The notes: generated by a model from the letters alone, not told the origin. DNA of 64,000 nt from Nocardia sp. NBC_01730 (GCF_035920445.1 NZ_CP109162.1:868001-932000); one strand, 5' to 3'. Shown: positions 16,741-29,500, counted from the stretch's first letter. Program-made: numbers and translations.

Positions 16741-17421
16741 ATGCCCGAAAGGAACTCGGTCTGGCTGCGGCCGACGAAAAACGCGCGCAGCCAGCCTGCG
16801 CTCGACCGCGACCAGATCGTGGCCGCCGCCGTCGCGCTGCTCGACGAGGAGACGGTGGCCGGGCTGACTATGCGCAAACTCGCCGCCCGGCTCGACGCCG
16901 CGCCGATGACGTTGTACGGATACGTCGCTACCAAGGACGATCTCCTGGAGTTCGCCGTGGACGCGGTATTCGCAGAGGCGCTCGAAGACGCCGAGCCGAG
17001 CGGCGAGTGGGTCGCCGACCTCACTGCGATCGGCCGCCGGACGTTCCAGGCATTGATGCGCCATCCCTGGGCGGCCGCATTGGTCGGCGACAACCCGCCG
17101 ATGGGCCCTGCGGCAGTGGCGCATTTCGCCACGATCCTGCGTGTGTTGACCGATGCGGGCTTCTCCGACGACGAACTCGGTGCCGCTACTGCGGGCTACT
17201 ACTACTATGTGCTCGGTGCGGCGCTGGCCGAGTCGGCGTGGGCACGGGTTGGCGAGTCGGCGAATTCATGGTCACCCGAGGATCTTTCGCAACTCACCTC
17301 GGCCGACGGCCGGGACGTCACCCCCACGGTGCGGTTTCTCGGCCGGTTTGCGCACACCGACTCGTCGCAGCGATTCGAGCAGGGACTGCACTGCCTCCTG
17401 AACGGTCTCCACCGCGCCTAG
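16741..17421 (+). CDS. TetR/AcrR-family regulator of the amine oxidase
   Basis: A 226-residue regulator with an HTH at residues ~22-70 (DQIVAAAVALLDEETVAGLT, then MTLYGYVATKDDLLEF) and a long C-terminal ligand domain of the TetR_C_11 type found in tetracycline-repressor-like proteins. The divergent amine oxidase and the 19-bp palindrome between them indicate local, probably autoregulated, repression. The ATG at 16741 has a short AGGA nine bases upstream. A hairpin at 17440-17469 ends the transcript. Confidence 0.9.
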   Translation: MPERNSVWLRPTKNARSQPALDRDQIVAAAVALLDEETVAGLTMRKLAARLDAAPMTLYGYVATKDDLLEFAVDAVFAEALEDAEPSGEWVADLTAIGRRTFQALMRHPWAAALVGDNPPMGPAAVAHFATILRVLTDAGFSDDELGAATAGYYYYVLGAALAESAWARVGESANSWSPEDLSQLTSADGRDVTPTVRFLGRFAHTDSSQRFEQGLHCLLNGLHRA

Positions 17422-17439
17422 GGTCTGGGTCGAAGTGTG

Positions 17440-17469
17440 GTGAGGGCGGCCCGAACGGCCCGCCCTCAC
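17440..17469. terminator. Terminator hairpin after the TetR gene
   Basis: GTGAGGGCGGCC pairs with GGCCCGCCCTCAC around a five-base loop, with one bulged base. There is no clear T-run, as is common in GC-rich actinomycetes. Confidence 0.6.
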
Positions 17470-17590
17470 TCATGCCGTAGCCATTGGTTGATGGCGGCAA
17501 TGTGGATGGTGGCCAGGTAGCGGGCAGCGAGCTTGTCATATCTGGTGGCGACGGCCCGATGCTGTTGAGCTGATTGATGCCCCGTTCAGC
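17467..17590 (-). pseudogene. IS5-type transposase C-terminal scrap
   Basis: The minus strand ends with RYDKLAARYLATIHIAAINQ then WLRHE and a stop, the characteristic C-terminus of IS5-family transposases. About 40 codons remain, preceded after a frame change by ERGINQL-like sequence. It overlaps the terminator hairpin of the TetR gene. Confidence 0.65.
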
Positions 17591-17608
17591 GTATCAACCA
17601 CAATGCAT

Positions 17609-18200
17609 TCATAACTGTGGTTCGGCTGGGTGAGTGGTGGGTTCGGTGGGTGCGGGGTCGTTGTGCCAGCGTCGGCGGACGTGGTAGCCGCGGGGCAGGC
17701 GGCATAGCTGGCGCAGGCGTTCGAGTTCGGTTGGCACGCTCACCTTCCCCGTCGACGGCCGCCCGGCGACCCGCCGCCGCGGATCGACCGATCGGCGCCC
17801 GTGCGCGTAGATCCCGGCGTAGATCGGGTGGCGCAAGATGTTGTTGACCGTCATCCTGCTCGGGCGCCGCCACTCCAGCTCACCGGCGTCCGCGCCCTCC
17901 CGCAACCGCACCCCGATCCGGATACCGTGCTCGACCAGATACGCCAGTACCGCGTTGACCGTTGTTAGCTCGTCGAACAAATCGAAGATCAGCTCGATGA
18001 CCGTGCGGACCTGCTCGTCAGGGTCCTTGACGACCTCCCCGGACGGGCGCAGCACGTATCCAGTCGGGACCGCGAAGAACAGCTCGCCGCGTTTGGCCTT
18101 GCCCAGCCGACCCGACGCCATCCGCTGCTTGATCAGGTGCAGTTCGACCTCGCTCATGGTGCCTTCAACCCCAACAACAGCCGATCGGTGTGCTCGGCCC
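17609..18200 (-). pseudogene. Serine recombinase, truncated (recombinase domain only)
   Basis: The frame reads VVGVEGTMSEVELHLIKQRM, RGELFFAVPTGYVLRPSGEV, DPDEQVRTVIELIFDLFDEL and ILRHPIYAGIYAHGRRSVDP. This is the Recombinase domain that follows the resolvase catalytic domain in large serine recombinases. The catalytic Ser-containing N-terminal ~130 residues are absent; upstream of ~18200 the frame (open to 18373) has no family features. The C-terminal zinc ribbon and coiled coil are also missing. It is a remnant of an integrative element or phage-type recombinase. Confidence 0.78.
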
Positions 18201-18479
18201 TTACCTTGCCCGGCCACTGCGGAATCTGCGCACTCATCGTCGGTGTCCCCATCACCCGAGTACGTCAGACGCCTGCGGACCATCACCGTCAGCACCCGGA
18301 CCGCCGTGACCCGGCTCGGCAAGGGCAGATCCGCCCACTCGATCGGCTCCGGCCTCACCGTCGGCCTCCACACGCGCAGTTGCCTCGACCTGCCGCGTCA
18401 ACCGCTCGGCCACCGCAGCCATCCGCAGCAAGCCCTCACGTCCAATCATCAGCCCCTCCAGCCCGTTCCGGCTACAGGT

Positions 18480-19040
18480 GCATCATGAACCGCACGCTTC
18501 GACGGTGTTTCGGTCGCGGTAGATGACCTTGTCGAATGCTGGTGGTCGGCCGCCGGACGAACCGCGGGCCCTGCGGTGGGCGGCTTGGTCGGCCGGCACC
18601 TGGATCGTAACCTTGATCCCGCGCCGACGCAGCCAGGTGCGGTTGCCGCGACTGGAGCACTCGATCCGGTCGTCGGCGGGCCCTGCCGCCACCGGGTTCG
18701 CTCACCTCGATCCGATCGAGGACCGCCGAGAATTGTGGACTGCCCCCAGCCTGGCCGGCGGTGAGCAGCATTCCCATCACCCGGCCTCGCATGCCAGATG
18801 CAGTTTTGTTGTCCACCCGCCGCGTGACAGACCGTAGATCGCCGACCAGGACCCGTACTGTGGTGGGATATCACGCCACGGGCAGCCGACGCGGGTCCGC
18901 CACCGGACTCCGTCTATGGGCTGTCGTTTCGTCCATACGGGCGGGCGGCCCGTCTTTCTGCCGCGGGACAGCAGCGGTTCCAGCCTCGCCCATTGAGCGT
19001 CGGTCAGATCCGCCCGCCCCGCCACCGCTGCTGTGGTCAC
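18480..19040 (-). pseudogene. IS5-family transposase remnant, copy 2
   Basis: It starts VAGRADLTDAQWARLEPLLS at 19040, then RPPVWTKRQPIDGVRWRTRV and WRDIPPQYGSWSAIYGLS. It then jumps straight to RGGWTTKLHLACEAG, so an internal segment including the first catalytic Asp is deleted. Further C-terminal pieces (AGGSPQFSAVLDRI, later FDKVIYRDRNTVEACGS) follow in other frames. Its upstream flank around 19050-19080 matches that of copy 1, in inverted orientation 3.5 kb away. Confidence 0.75.
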
Positions 19041-19254
19041 GAGGTCTCCGGTTGGTTTCCGGTTGTGCTTGGTCGTTCAACCCACTTACCGGAGACCTCG
19101 TCAATTCACCAACGCGGACAACGTCTTTCACAACAAGCCATCAGCTACTTCGATACACGCCCTAGCCGTGGCCCACCAGGACGGGGCAGCGATAGTACCG
19201 TCACGTCGAGGCTGCATGAGACGTTCGAGAGCGGCGCACGCCGCGCACACGGAG

Positions 19255-19282
19255 ACGGACGCCCGGTTTCCCGGGCGTCCGT
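19255..19282. terminator. Terminator hairpin after the MFS gene
   Basis: A 12-bp perfect stem, ACGGACGCCCGG / CCGGGCGTCCGT, with a four-base TTTC loop lies just downstream of the minus-strand MFS stop. No T-run follows. Confidence 0.65.
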
Positions 19283-19296
19283 CCGCACGACCGCGG

Positions 19297-20599
19297 CTAG
19301 TGGTGGTGGGTGAGCTGTACCGGCGCGCTCTCGAAAGGTTCAGCAGCGATGACCCGGTCGAGCCACGGGGAGACCGGGGTCAGGAGGAATCCGGCGCCTG
19401 CGATGAGGCCGCCGACCCAGTTGACCGAGGTGATGCCCCATCCGCCGTCGATGGCTGCGCCGCCGAGCCAGATGCCCAGGGCCGAGCCGAGGGTGAAGGC
19501 GGAGATGTTGGCCGCCGACGCGATATCTGGTGCGTCACCGGCCTTGTGCATTACTCGCAGCTGTAGCGGGGCGACAACGGAGAAGGCGGCGACGCCGTAG
19601 GCCAGGATGCCGACGGCGGCGGTGATCGGGTGGTGGATGAGCAGGGTCATCGCGAACAGGATCACCGTAAGGGACCCGACCGAACCAGCCAGTGCCAGAG
19701 GCAGATTCCGGTCGGCGAGCTTGCCGCCGAGCTGATTCCCCGCGAACAGTCCGACCCCGAAGAGTAGAAACATCGGGGTCACCCAGCCGGAGCCGAGACC
19801 GGTTGCCTCGCTCAGTTGCGGAGCGAGATACACGTAGCTGGTGAACACGCCGCCGTAGCCGAGCAGTGTCGTCAGCAATCCGACCAGGACCGCGGGCCTC
19901 CGCAGTGCGCGCAGTTGTGCTCGAAGTGGTGTGCTACCGCTACCGCCCATGTGCATCTTCGCGTGGGCATCGAGTTCGACCTCGGCTCCGGCATCGTGAT
20001 TGTGGGTGTGAGCACTGACCGTGTCGGCGATGGCATTGTCACGTCCGTGGGCGGTGACGATGTTGTCGGAGCCGTCGTGATTGTCGCTGTGGCGGTGAGT
20101 TTTCGGTGTGGTGCCATGAGCCGCGGTGTGATCGTGGGTGTGTCCATCCAGCCCAGCAGCCTCGGCGGTTCTGTGATCATGGGTGTGGCCGTGCGTTTCA
20201 CTGGCGGCCTCGCGCGCCCTTTCTCGGCCGAGGCCGCGGGGGAGCAGCAGGAGGCCGATTACAGCGATCGTGCCGAACACCACGAGGGTGCCGAAGGTGG
20301 CACGCCAACCGAGCGCCTTTCCGACGGTGGCACCGATGGGAGCACCGAGAATCGTTGCGGCCGTTGATCCCGCGAACACGGTGGCTATTGCACGGCCTTT
20401 CATCGCCGCCGCAACCAGCTCGGCGGCAAAGACTGCCGCGATGCCGAAGAATGCGCCGTGTGCCAGGGCAGCGATGATCCGGCCTGCCAAGATCCAGTCG
20501 TAGCTGGGGCCGACCAGGGACAGGGTGTTGCCTGCCAGGAACACACCGGCGGTGCTCAGCAGCATGAAGCGGCGCAGGTCGCATCGCCGACGACGCTCC
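19297..20599 (-). pseudogene. MFS drug-efflux-type transporter, 5'-truncated, with His-rich loop
   Basis: This is an MFS permease of the DHA1 type (CmlA/AraJ-like). About ten membrane segments are readable, from [19 protein letters not shown] to VGGLIAGAGFLLTPV. The first two segments of a normal 12-helix protein are missing: at about 20600 the sequence switches to the plus-strand PKS. The open frame continues to 20814 but only as the reverse complement of the PKS acyltransferase. The loop between helices 6 and 7 (roughly 19945-20205) is unusually rich in histidine (HGHTHDH, DGHTHDHTAAHG, HTHNHD), and the C-terminus ends THHH. Such loops are typical of metal transporters. Without helices 1-2 it is probably inactive. 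Confidence 0.78.
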
Positions 20600-23500
20600 A
20601 TCAGCCGCACACCGTTCGCGGCGGTCAACGGACCGAATTCAGTGGTGGTTTCTGGTGCACGGGAGGAAGTCGCTGTGGTGGTGGAGCGGCTGCAGAACGA
20701 CGGCCGGAAGGTGAACTGGTTGCCGGTGTCGCATGCGTTCCATTCCCCGTTGATGGAGCCGATGCTCGACGAGTTCGCTGCGGTGCTCGCCGGGTTGTCG
20801 TTCGCCGAGCCCACGATCCCGGTTGTGTCGAATATCGATGGCGAGTTCGTCGCCGCTGATCTGGCCTCTGCCCGTTACTGGGTTGATCATGTGCGGGCGA
20901 CGGTGCGTTACGCCGAGGGTGTACGTACTCTTCATCGAGCTGGGGCGACCCGGTTCGTTATCGCGGGTCCGGACGGGGGATTGACCGGGCTGATCACCCA
21001 ATGCCTCGACGAGCAAAGCCTCGATAAGCGGCCCGCAACAGTCGGCCCGGTGGTGGCGGCCGTGCTGGGCAAAGACCGTGACGAAGCGGAAACCGCGTTG
21101 AACACCGCCGCACAGTTGGATGTGGCGGGTGTGAGTGTGGACTGGGAGGCGATACTTCAGGGCCGCGGGCAGCGTGTCGAGTTGCCGACCTACGCATTCC
21201 AGCGGCGCCGATACTGGCTCGAACCCACCGAGACGGGGGACACGACCTCGGATGCGACCGATGTCGAGTTCTGGCAGGCGGTCGATCGTGGTGACCTGAG
21301 GACGCTGGGGATTGATCCGCAGCAGCCTTTCGGTGAGGCATTATCGGTGCTCTCGTCGTGGCGGCAGCGTCATCAGGATCAGGCGTTGATCGGTTCGTGG
21401 TGCTATCGAATCGAGTGGCGGCTGTTGTCCGATGAACCGGTGCGGGTTGTCGGTGTCGGGTCGAGCGGCGCTGAGCAGCCGGTGCGGTTGGTGGGGGATT
21501 GGCTTGTTGTCGGGTCGAGCGGTGGTGTTGTCGTCGACGATGTGATCGATGTTTTCCGTGGTGCGGGCGTGGGAGTCCGCTACGCCGCCATAGATGCCGA
21601 GCGCATGTCGCGATCAGACGTCGTCGCCCTGCTTCGAGCATCGGCCGAGATGAACGAAGTATCCGGGATACTGTCCGTTGCTGCTCTCGATGACCGGCCG
21701 AGCAGTGAGGCTTCCTCGGTGACAAGAGGATTGCTGGCAAACCTGTTGCTGCTTCAGGCGCTCAGTGATATCGGCGCTGAAGCGCGCTTGTGGTGTGTGA
21801 CGAGCGGGGCGGTCAACGCAACTCCCCCGGATCGGATCACCAGCACGATGCAGGCTCAGATGTGGGGCTTGGGCCAGGTCGCCGGTCTGGAGTTCCCCAC
21901 ATGGTGGGGTGGTTCGATCGACCTTCCCGAAGTACGAGACCAAGCAGCCCTGCGGCGTCTGCTCGTTGCGTTGTCCCGGGACGACGGGGAGGACCAGCTT
22001 GCGGTCCGTTCATCCGGTGTCTACGGCCGTCGGATGGTGCGGACCTCGCTGACCGGATCTTCGATGGATGGAGGGTGGAAGCCTCACAGAACGGTACTGA
22101 TCACCGGCGGTACCGGAGGAATCGGCCGACACCTGGCACGGTGGGTTGCCGAGAACGGTGCGGATCATGTGGTGCTGGCCAGCCGCCGCGGGGACAAGGC
22201 GCAGGGCGTCGACGAGCTGGAGACGGAACTACGTTCTCTCGGGTGCCGGGTCACTTTCGCGACTTGTGATGTGACTCGGCGTGACGACGTGGCGGCGGTG
22301 TTGGCCGCCATCGACGACGATGCTGCTCCTTTGACTGCTGTGGTCCACGCTGAGGGTATCGGATCGCAGAGCCCGATCACCGAGATCGTTGCGTCGTCGT
22401 TGGCGGCGGTCGTCGAACCCAAGGTTGCAGGCGCACGGCACCTGGACGAACTGCTCGGTGATCGTCGTCTGGATGCGTTCGTCTTGTTCTCCTCCGGTGC
22501 TGCCACCTGGGGCAACGCAGGTGGGGCGGCATACGCGGCTGGAAACGCCTACCTGGACAGCCTGGCCGAAGACCGTCGCTCACGCGGCTTAACCGCTACC
22601 TCGCTGGCGTGGGGTGGATGGTCGGCCGGAGGGATGCTCGCAACAGTCGATAGTGCCGAGTATCTGCTCCGAAACGGTGTACGGCTGATGGACCCGAGTC
22701 TGGCCTTGCAGGCTTTGAGTCATGCCGTGAGCCGCGACAAAACAACCATGACGATCGCGGACCTGGACTGGAGGCGATTCGCTCCCCTCTACACGATGTC
22801 CAAACACCGGCCGCTGATCCAGGAGATACCCGAAGCACAAGTAGCGCTCCAGGCAGAACAGGAACAAGCCGAAGCGACCACCTCGGCCGGTCTGCGGCAG
22901 CGGGTGGCGGGCTTGCCCGAGCCCGAACAGTTGACGGTGGTGCTCGACGTGGTCCGAGGTCAGGTCGCGGCCGTCCTCGGTCACGACGGCGCCACCGCCA
23001 TCGAGGCCGACCGCAACTTCCGGGATCTGGGATTCGATTCGTTGACCGCGGTCGAAGCACGTAACCGTCTCAACACCGCCACCGGTCTACGGCTACCAGC
23101 AACCCTGGTCTTCGACTACCCGACACCCGAAGCCGTCACCACCCACATCCTCCAAGAACTGTCAGATGTGGCAGAACGAAGCCCGGTAGCAGCACCGCCG
23201 GCGCCGGTAGCGGTGTCGGAGCCGGTGGCGATCGTGGGTATCGGATGCCGATTCCCCGGCGGAGTGTCCTCCCCGGAGGAGCTGTGGCGTCTGGTTTTCG
23301 ACGGCCGTGACGGGGTGTCGGGATTCCCGACCGACCGAGGTTGGGATGTGGAAACCCTCTACCACCCCGAACCCGGAGTGGCAGGCAAGTCCTATACCCG
23401 GGAGGGTGGGTTCGTCCAGGACGCGGGCGAGTTCGATGCCGGGTTCTTCGGGATCAGCCCGCGGGAAGCGGTGGCGATGGACCCCCAACAACGCCTGATG

Positions 23501-26500
23501 CTGGGAACCGCGTGGGAATCGCTCGAACACGCCGGCATCGATCCGGGATCGTTGCGCGGCACTGATACCGGAGTCTTCATCGGCGTCATCGATCAGTCCT
23601 ACGGGGTTGGTTCGGGGGGCAGTGGGTACGGCAGCGACGATTCCGGGGTCGAGGGGTACCGGGTGATCGGGTCGGCGGCGAGTGTGGTGTCGGGTCGGGT
23701 GTCGTATGTGTTGGGGTTGGAGGGGCCGGCGGTGTCGGTGGATACGGCGTGTTCGTCGAGTCTGGTGGCGTTGCATCAGGCGGTGGCGGCTCTGCGGTCG
23801 GGGGAATGCTCGCTGGCGTTGGCTGGCGGCGTGACGGTGATGGCCACGCCGACAGGGTTCGTGGAGTTCTCCCGGCAGCGGGGATTGGCCACCGATGGCC
23901 GCTGCAAACCGTTCGCCGACGCTGCCGACGGCACCGGGTGGGGTGAAGGTTCGGGTGTGCTGGTGCTGGAACGGTTGTCCGCCGCCCAACGCAACGGACA
24001 TCAGGTGCTGGCGGTGATACGCGGCAGCGCGATCAACCAGGATGGTGCCTCCAACGGGTTGACCGCCCCCAACGGTCCCTCCCAACAACGAGTGATCCGA
24101 CGCGCGCTCGCCGCCGCGGGAGTCGCGCCCACCGAGGTCGACGTGGTCGAAGCCCACGGCACCGGCACACGCCTCGGCGACCCGATCGAGGCCCAAGCCC
24201 TGCTGGCCACCTACGGCCAGGACCGACCCGAGGACCGGCCCCTGTGGCTGGGCTCGATCAAATCCAACATCGGACACACCCAAGCCGCGGCCGGTGTGGC
24301 CGGTGTCATCAAGATGGTGCAGGCCCTGCGCCGAGGAATCCTGCCCAAGACCCTGCACGTGGACGCCCCGACGACCCATGTGGACTGGACCGCGGGCCGG
24401 GTGGAACTGCTCACCGAGGCCCGCGACTGGCCCGCCAGCGACCACCCCCGCCGCGCGGCGGTATCGGCATTCGGGATCAGCGGCACCAACGCCCACCTCA
24501 TCCTCGAACAAGCACCCGACAGTGTTGTCGAACCGGTGCCGTCCACCGAACCCGACGACACGATGATCGAACGCGACGACACGGTGATCGAGGAGCAGGC
24601 CGACACCCCCGCCGCGGCGGCGTGGGTGGTGTCGGCGCGGACCGAGTCCGGACTGACCGGACAGGCTCGACGACTGCTCGACCACCTACAGCGACAGCAG
24701 GACCTGTCGGCGCGGGATGTGGCACGGACGTTGGTGGGGCGGTCACGGTTCGATCACCGCGCGGTGATCGTGGGTGCCGACCGGCGGGAACTGATGACCG
24801 GGTTGACCGCGCTGGCCGAGGGAGCATCGGGCAGTGGTGTGCTGTCGGGAACAGTCCACACCCACGGCAAGACGGTGTTGGTGTTCCCCGGACAGGGAGC
24901 ACAGTGGGTGGGCATGGGCCGGCAACTGTATGCCCGGTTCCCGGTGTTCGCGCAGGCTGTCGACGAAGCGTTCGAGGCGATGGACACCCAGTTGGGTGTC
25001 TCATTGCGAGAGCTGATGTGGGGTGAGGACCAACACGTTCTCAACCAGACGCAGTTCGCGCAGGCGGCGTTGTTCGTAGTGGGAGTCGGGGTGACCCGAC
25101 TGCTGCAGGACTGGGGTGTTCGCCCCGATTTCGTGGCTGGGCATTCCATCGGAGAGGTGAACGCCGCACACGCCGCAGGTGTCTTGTCCCTCGCGGACGC
25201 GGTGGTGTTGGTGGCCGCGCGGGGACGGTTGATGCAGGCATTGCCCGAGGGCGGGGCCATGGCCGCGGTGCAGGCATCCGAGGCCGAGGTCGTTCCCCTG
25301 CTGACCGCGCAGACCGCGATCGCTGCGGTCAACGGCGCGCAGGCGGTGGTGATCTCCGGAGTCCGCGACGACATCACTGTGGTGGTCGAGCGTTTGCAGG
25401 CCGAGGGTCGGCGGGTGAGTTGGCTGCCGGTGTCGCACGCATTCCACTCCCCGTTGATGGAGCCGATGCTCGACGAGTTCGCTGCGGCGCTCGCCGCGTT
25501 GTCGTTCGCCGAGCCCACGATCCCGGTCATGTCCAACATCGACGGTGAGTTCGTCGCCGCCGATCTGGCCTCTGCCCGCTACTGGGTCGATCATGTGCGG
25601 GCCACGGTCCGGTTCGCCGAGGGTGTGCGCACTCTGCGGCGGGCCGGGGCGACCCGGTTCGTCGTGGCCGGCCCCGACGGTGGATTGACCGCGCTGATCA
25701 CCCAGATCGTCGAGGACCAGCGATCCGAATCGGGTCCGCTGGTCACGGTGCCGGTACTCGGCAAGGACCGAGGCGAGACCGACACCGCGTTCCGCACCGC
25801 CGCGCAGTTGGATGTGGCGGGTGTGGGTGTGGTGTGGGATAGGTTGCTCGGTGTCGGTGGCCGGTTCGTCGAATTGCCGACCTACGCCTTCCAACGCGGT
25901 CACTACTGGCTGCAGGCCGGCAAAAACACCGACGCGGCCTCGTTGGGCCAGGCCACGGCCGCGCATCCGTTGCTGGCCGCGGTGGTGGTGTCGCCACGCA
26001 CCGGTGGTGTGGTGATGACGGGCCGGTTGTCGTTGGCCACCCAGCCGTGGCTGGCCGACCACGCCGTGAACGGTGTGGTGCTGCTGCCGGGAACCGGGTT
26101 CGTGGAGTTGGCTATGCGTGCGGCCGAAGAGGTGGGCTGCACGGCGCTGCAAGAGCTGACATTGGTGGCAGCGTTGGTGTTGTCGAACGAGGCGGGGGTG
26201 CAGCTTCAGGTCGTAGTCGACGAGGCCGACGAACACGGGCACCGCGCGGTATCGGTGTATTCCTGCGTCGAGCACGCCGACACCGAATGGATGTTGCACG
26301 CCCAGGGTGTGTTGGTCGAGCATTCCGATCCTGCCGAGCCGGTGGGGGAGTCGTTGGCGGTGTGGCCGCCGCAGAACACCTCGTCGGTCGCGGTCGAGGA
26401 CCTCTACAAAGTATTGAACGACACCGGCTACGGGTACGGGCCGGTGTTCCAGGGGTTGCGTTCGGTGTGGCGTCGCAGCGAGGACCTGTTCGTGCAGGCT

Positions 26501-29500
26501 GAACTACCCGACACCGTCATCGACGCCGAACGGTTCGGGCTACACCCGGCCCTGCTCGACGCGGTCCTGCACGCCATGGTTGTCGGCGCCGGTGCCGATA
26601 CCGGTGTGGTGCTGCCGTTCGCGTGGCAGAACGTGACCTTGCACGCCAGTGGTGCGTCGGCGGTGCGGGCACGAATCTCCCCGACCGGTGATGGTGGGGT
26701 CTCGGTTCACGTCACCGACACCGCCGGGCACCCGGTGCTGACAGCGGGGTCTCTCACCACCCGGGCACTGTCGACCGAGTCGCTGACCGGGGCGGGAACC
26801 CGTGACCGGTTGTGTGGGGTGCAGTGGATTCCCTGGCAGTCCCCGATCTCGGCCACCGAACCCGAATCACGGGTGTTCTCCACTGCGGAACGCCTTATGA
26901 GCTGGGCGAGCGAGGATGGCTCACCGATACCCCCGGTCGTGGTCTACGACCTCCGACAACTCGAACACACCGATGAGTCGGATGTGTTGGGTCGGGTTCA
27001 CACCGCGACCCATCAGGTGTTGGCGGTCCTGCAACGTTGGTTGGGTCAGTCCCGCTTCGACGCCAGCACTCTGGTGGTCCTGACCCGCGGAGCGGTCACG
27101 TCCACCGGCGCGACCGCCACCGACCTGACCGCTGCGACGGTGGGGGGTCTGGTGCGTTCGGCTCAGTCGGAACACCCCGGCCGCGTCGTGCTCATCGACA
27201 CAGACACCCGACCTGAGACTTCACCCGACACCGATAGTGTGCTGGTGCCCGGGTTGGGAACGGCCCTGGCCAGCGGGGAACCACAGATCCTGCTCCGCGC
27301 CGGCGTCGTACACGCCGCCCGACTGACCCGACTACCCGAACCACAGAGCCTGGCCGTTCCGGACACGGAGTCGTGGCGATTGGAAGCGGGTATTGGCCGG
27401 ACCCTCGACGACTTGGCCCTGCGACGATCGCACGCTGGGGAGGAACCACTCGCCGCGGGGCAGGTCCGAATTTCGGTACGAGCAGGCGGAGTCAACTTCC
27501 GCGACGTTCTGCTCTGTCTGGGCATGGTGCCGTCCGAACACACCTTCATCGGCAGCGAAGCGGCCGGTGTGATCACCGAAGTCGGACCCGGTGTCGAAGG
27601 GTTTCTACCCGGCGACAGAGTGATGGGGTTGGTCGAAAGCGGTATCGGTCCCCTTTCCGTGGCAGACCACAAGACCATCACCCACATGCCCGAAGGCTGG
27701 TCGTTCACCCAGGCCGCAGCGGTGCCCACCGTATTCCTGACGGCTTACTACGGACTGCGGGACCTAGCGCGAATGCAACCGGGTGAGAAGCTGCTGATCC
27801 ACAGCGCGGCAGGTGGCGTGGGAATGGCGGCAACACAACTGGCCCGTCTGTGGGGCATCGAGGTGTACGGCACCGCGAGCAACCGCAAATGGGACACCTT
27901 ACGCACCCTGGGGTTCGACGAAGATCACATCGGAGACTCCCGGACACTGCATTTCGAGGAGAAATTCCTTGCTGCCACAGCTGGTCGTGGCGTCGATGTG
28001 GTCTTGAATTCGCTGGCCGAAGAATTCGTGGACGCCTCGCTGCGGTTGATGTCGCACGGCGGGCGATTCCTCGAAATGGGAAAGACCGACATACGCGACG
28101 GAGCGCAGATCTCGACCACCTATCCCGCGGTCGCTTATCAAGCCTTCGACCTGCGCGACGCCGGGGGAGACCGGATCCAGGAGATGCTGGTCGATCTCCG
28201 AGCCATGTTCGACAGCGGAGCCCTCACCCCGCTACCGATCAAGGTATGGGATATCCGCCACGCTCCGGAAGCCTTCCGATACATCAGCCAAGCACGTCAT
28301 ACAGGCAAGGTCGTCTTGTCCGTGCCCGATGGAATGGATGTCGGTGGTTCCGCGGTCGCGGCGGCCGTCGCCGAAGGCACGGTCCTGATCACCGGCGGTA
28401 CCGGCGGGTTGGGCGCGATGCTGGCCCGGCATCTGGTCGCCGCTTACCGGGTGCCGTCGCTGCTCCTGACCAGCCGTCGAGGACCGGCCGCGCCCGGCGC
28501 GGACCTGTTGGCCGCTGAACTGACCGAACTGGGCGCGCACGTGCAGATCGTCGCTTGTGATGTGTCCGACCGTGCGGCGGTGACCGAATTGCTGACTACC
28601 GTGCCCACCCAGTGGCCGTTGACCGGTGTGGTGCACACCGCGGGGGTGCTCGACGACGGTGTGGTGACGTCACTGACACCCGAGCGAATCGACACCGTGT
28701 TGGCGGCTAAGGCCGATGCCGCTTGGTATCTGCATGAATTGACTCGCGAGATGGATTTGGCGATGTTTGTGCTGTACTCCTCGGCGGCCGGAGTGCTCGG
28801 CTCGCCCGGACAGGGAAACTACGCCGCCGCCAACAGCTTCCTCGACATGCTCGCCGAGCAGCGCCGCGTTGCCGGGCACACTGCCACCGCGATCGCGTGG
28901 GGACTGTGGACCGCTGAGACCGGGATGACCGGGCAGCTCGGAGATGTCGACGCCGCCCGTATGAGCCACGGTGGTGTGTTGGGTCTGTCGGCCGAGCAGG
29001 GGTTGGCTTTGTTCGACGCGGCGCTGCGGCAAGATCGGGCTGGAGTGGTTGCCGCGAGACTGGATATGGCTACGTCGGCGACGCGAACCCGCACCGGCGC
29101 TGTTTCTCCGCTGTTGCTGGGCTTGGTGCCCAGCGCCCGCCGAATGGCGACAACGATCGCCCCGGACCTCCGGCAGCGGGTGGTGGGTTTATCGGAGTCC
29201 GAGCAGTTGTCGGTAGTGCTGGAAGTGGTCCGTGGTCAGGTCGCGGCCGTCCTCGGTCACGACGGCGCCACCGCCATCGAAGCCGACCGCAACTTCCGAG
29301 ACCTGGGGTTCGATTCGTTGACCGCGGTCGAGGTACGTAACCGTCTCAACACCGCGACCGGTCTACGGCTACCGGCGACGCTGGTCTTCGAATATGAGAC
29401 GATATCTGAGCTGGCGAATCACGTACTACATGAACTTCGAGAACGTCCTCGAGAAATTGCTTCCCGGGAGAACGATCGCGTGTCCGAAGCTGATATAGAG

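Noticed and set aside
19297..20814. Reading the MFS frame as a 505-residue complete protein starting at 20814.
   Set aside because: The first ~70 residues are the antisense of the PKS acyltransferase (low-complexity Ser/Thr/Asn-rich) and contain no membrane segments.
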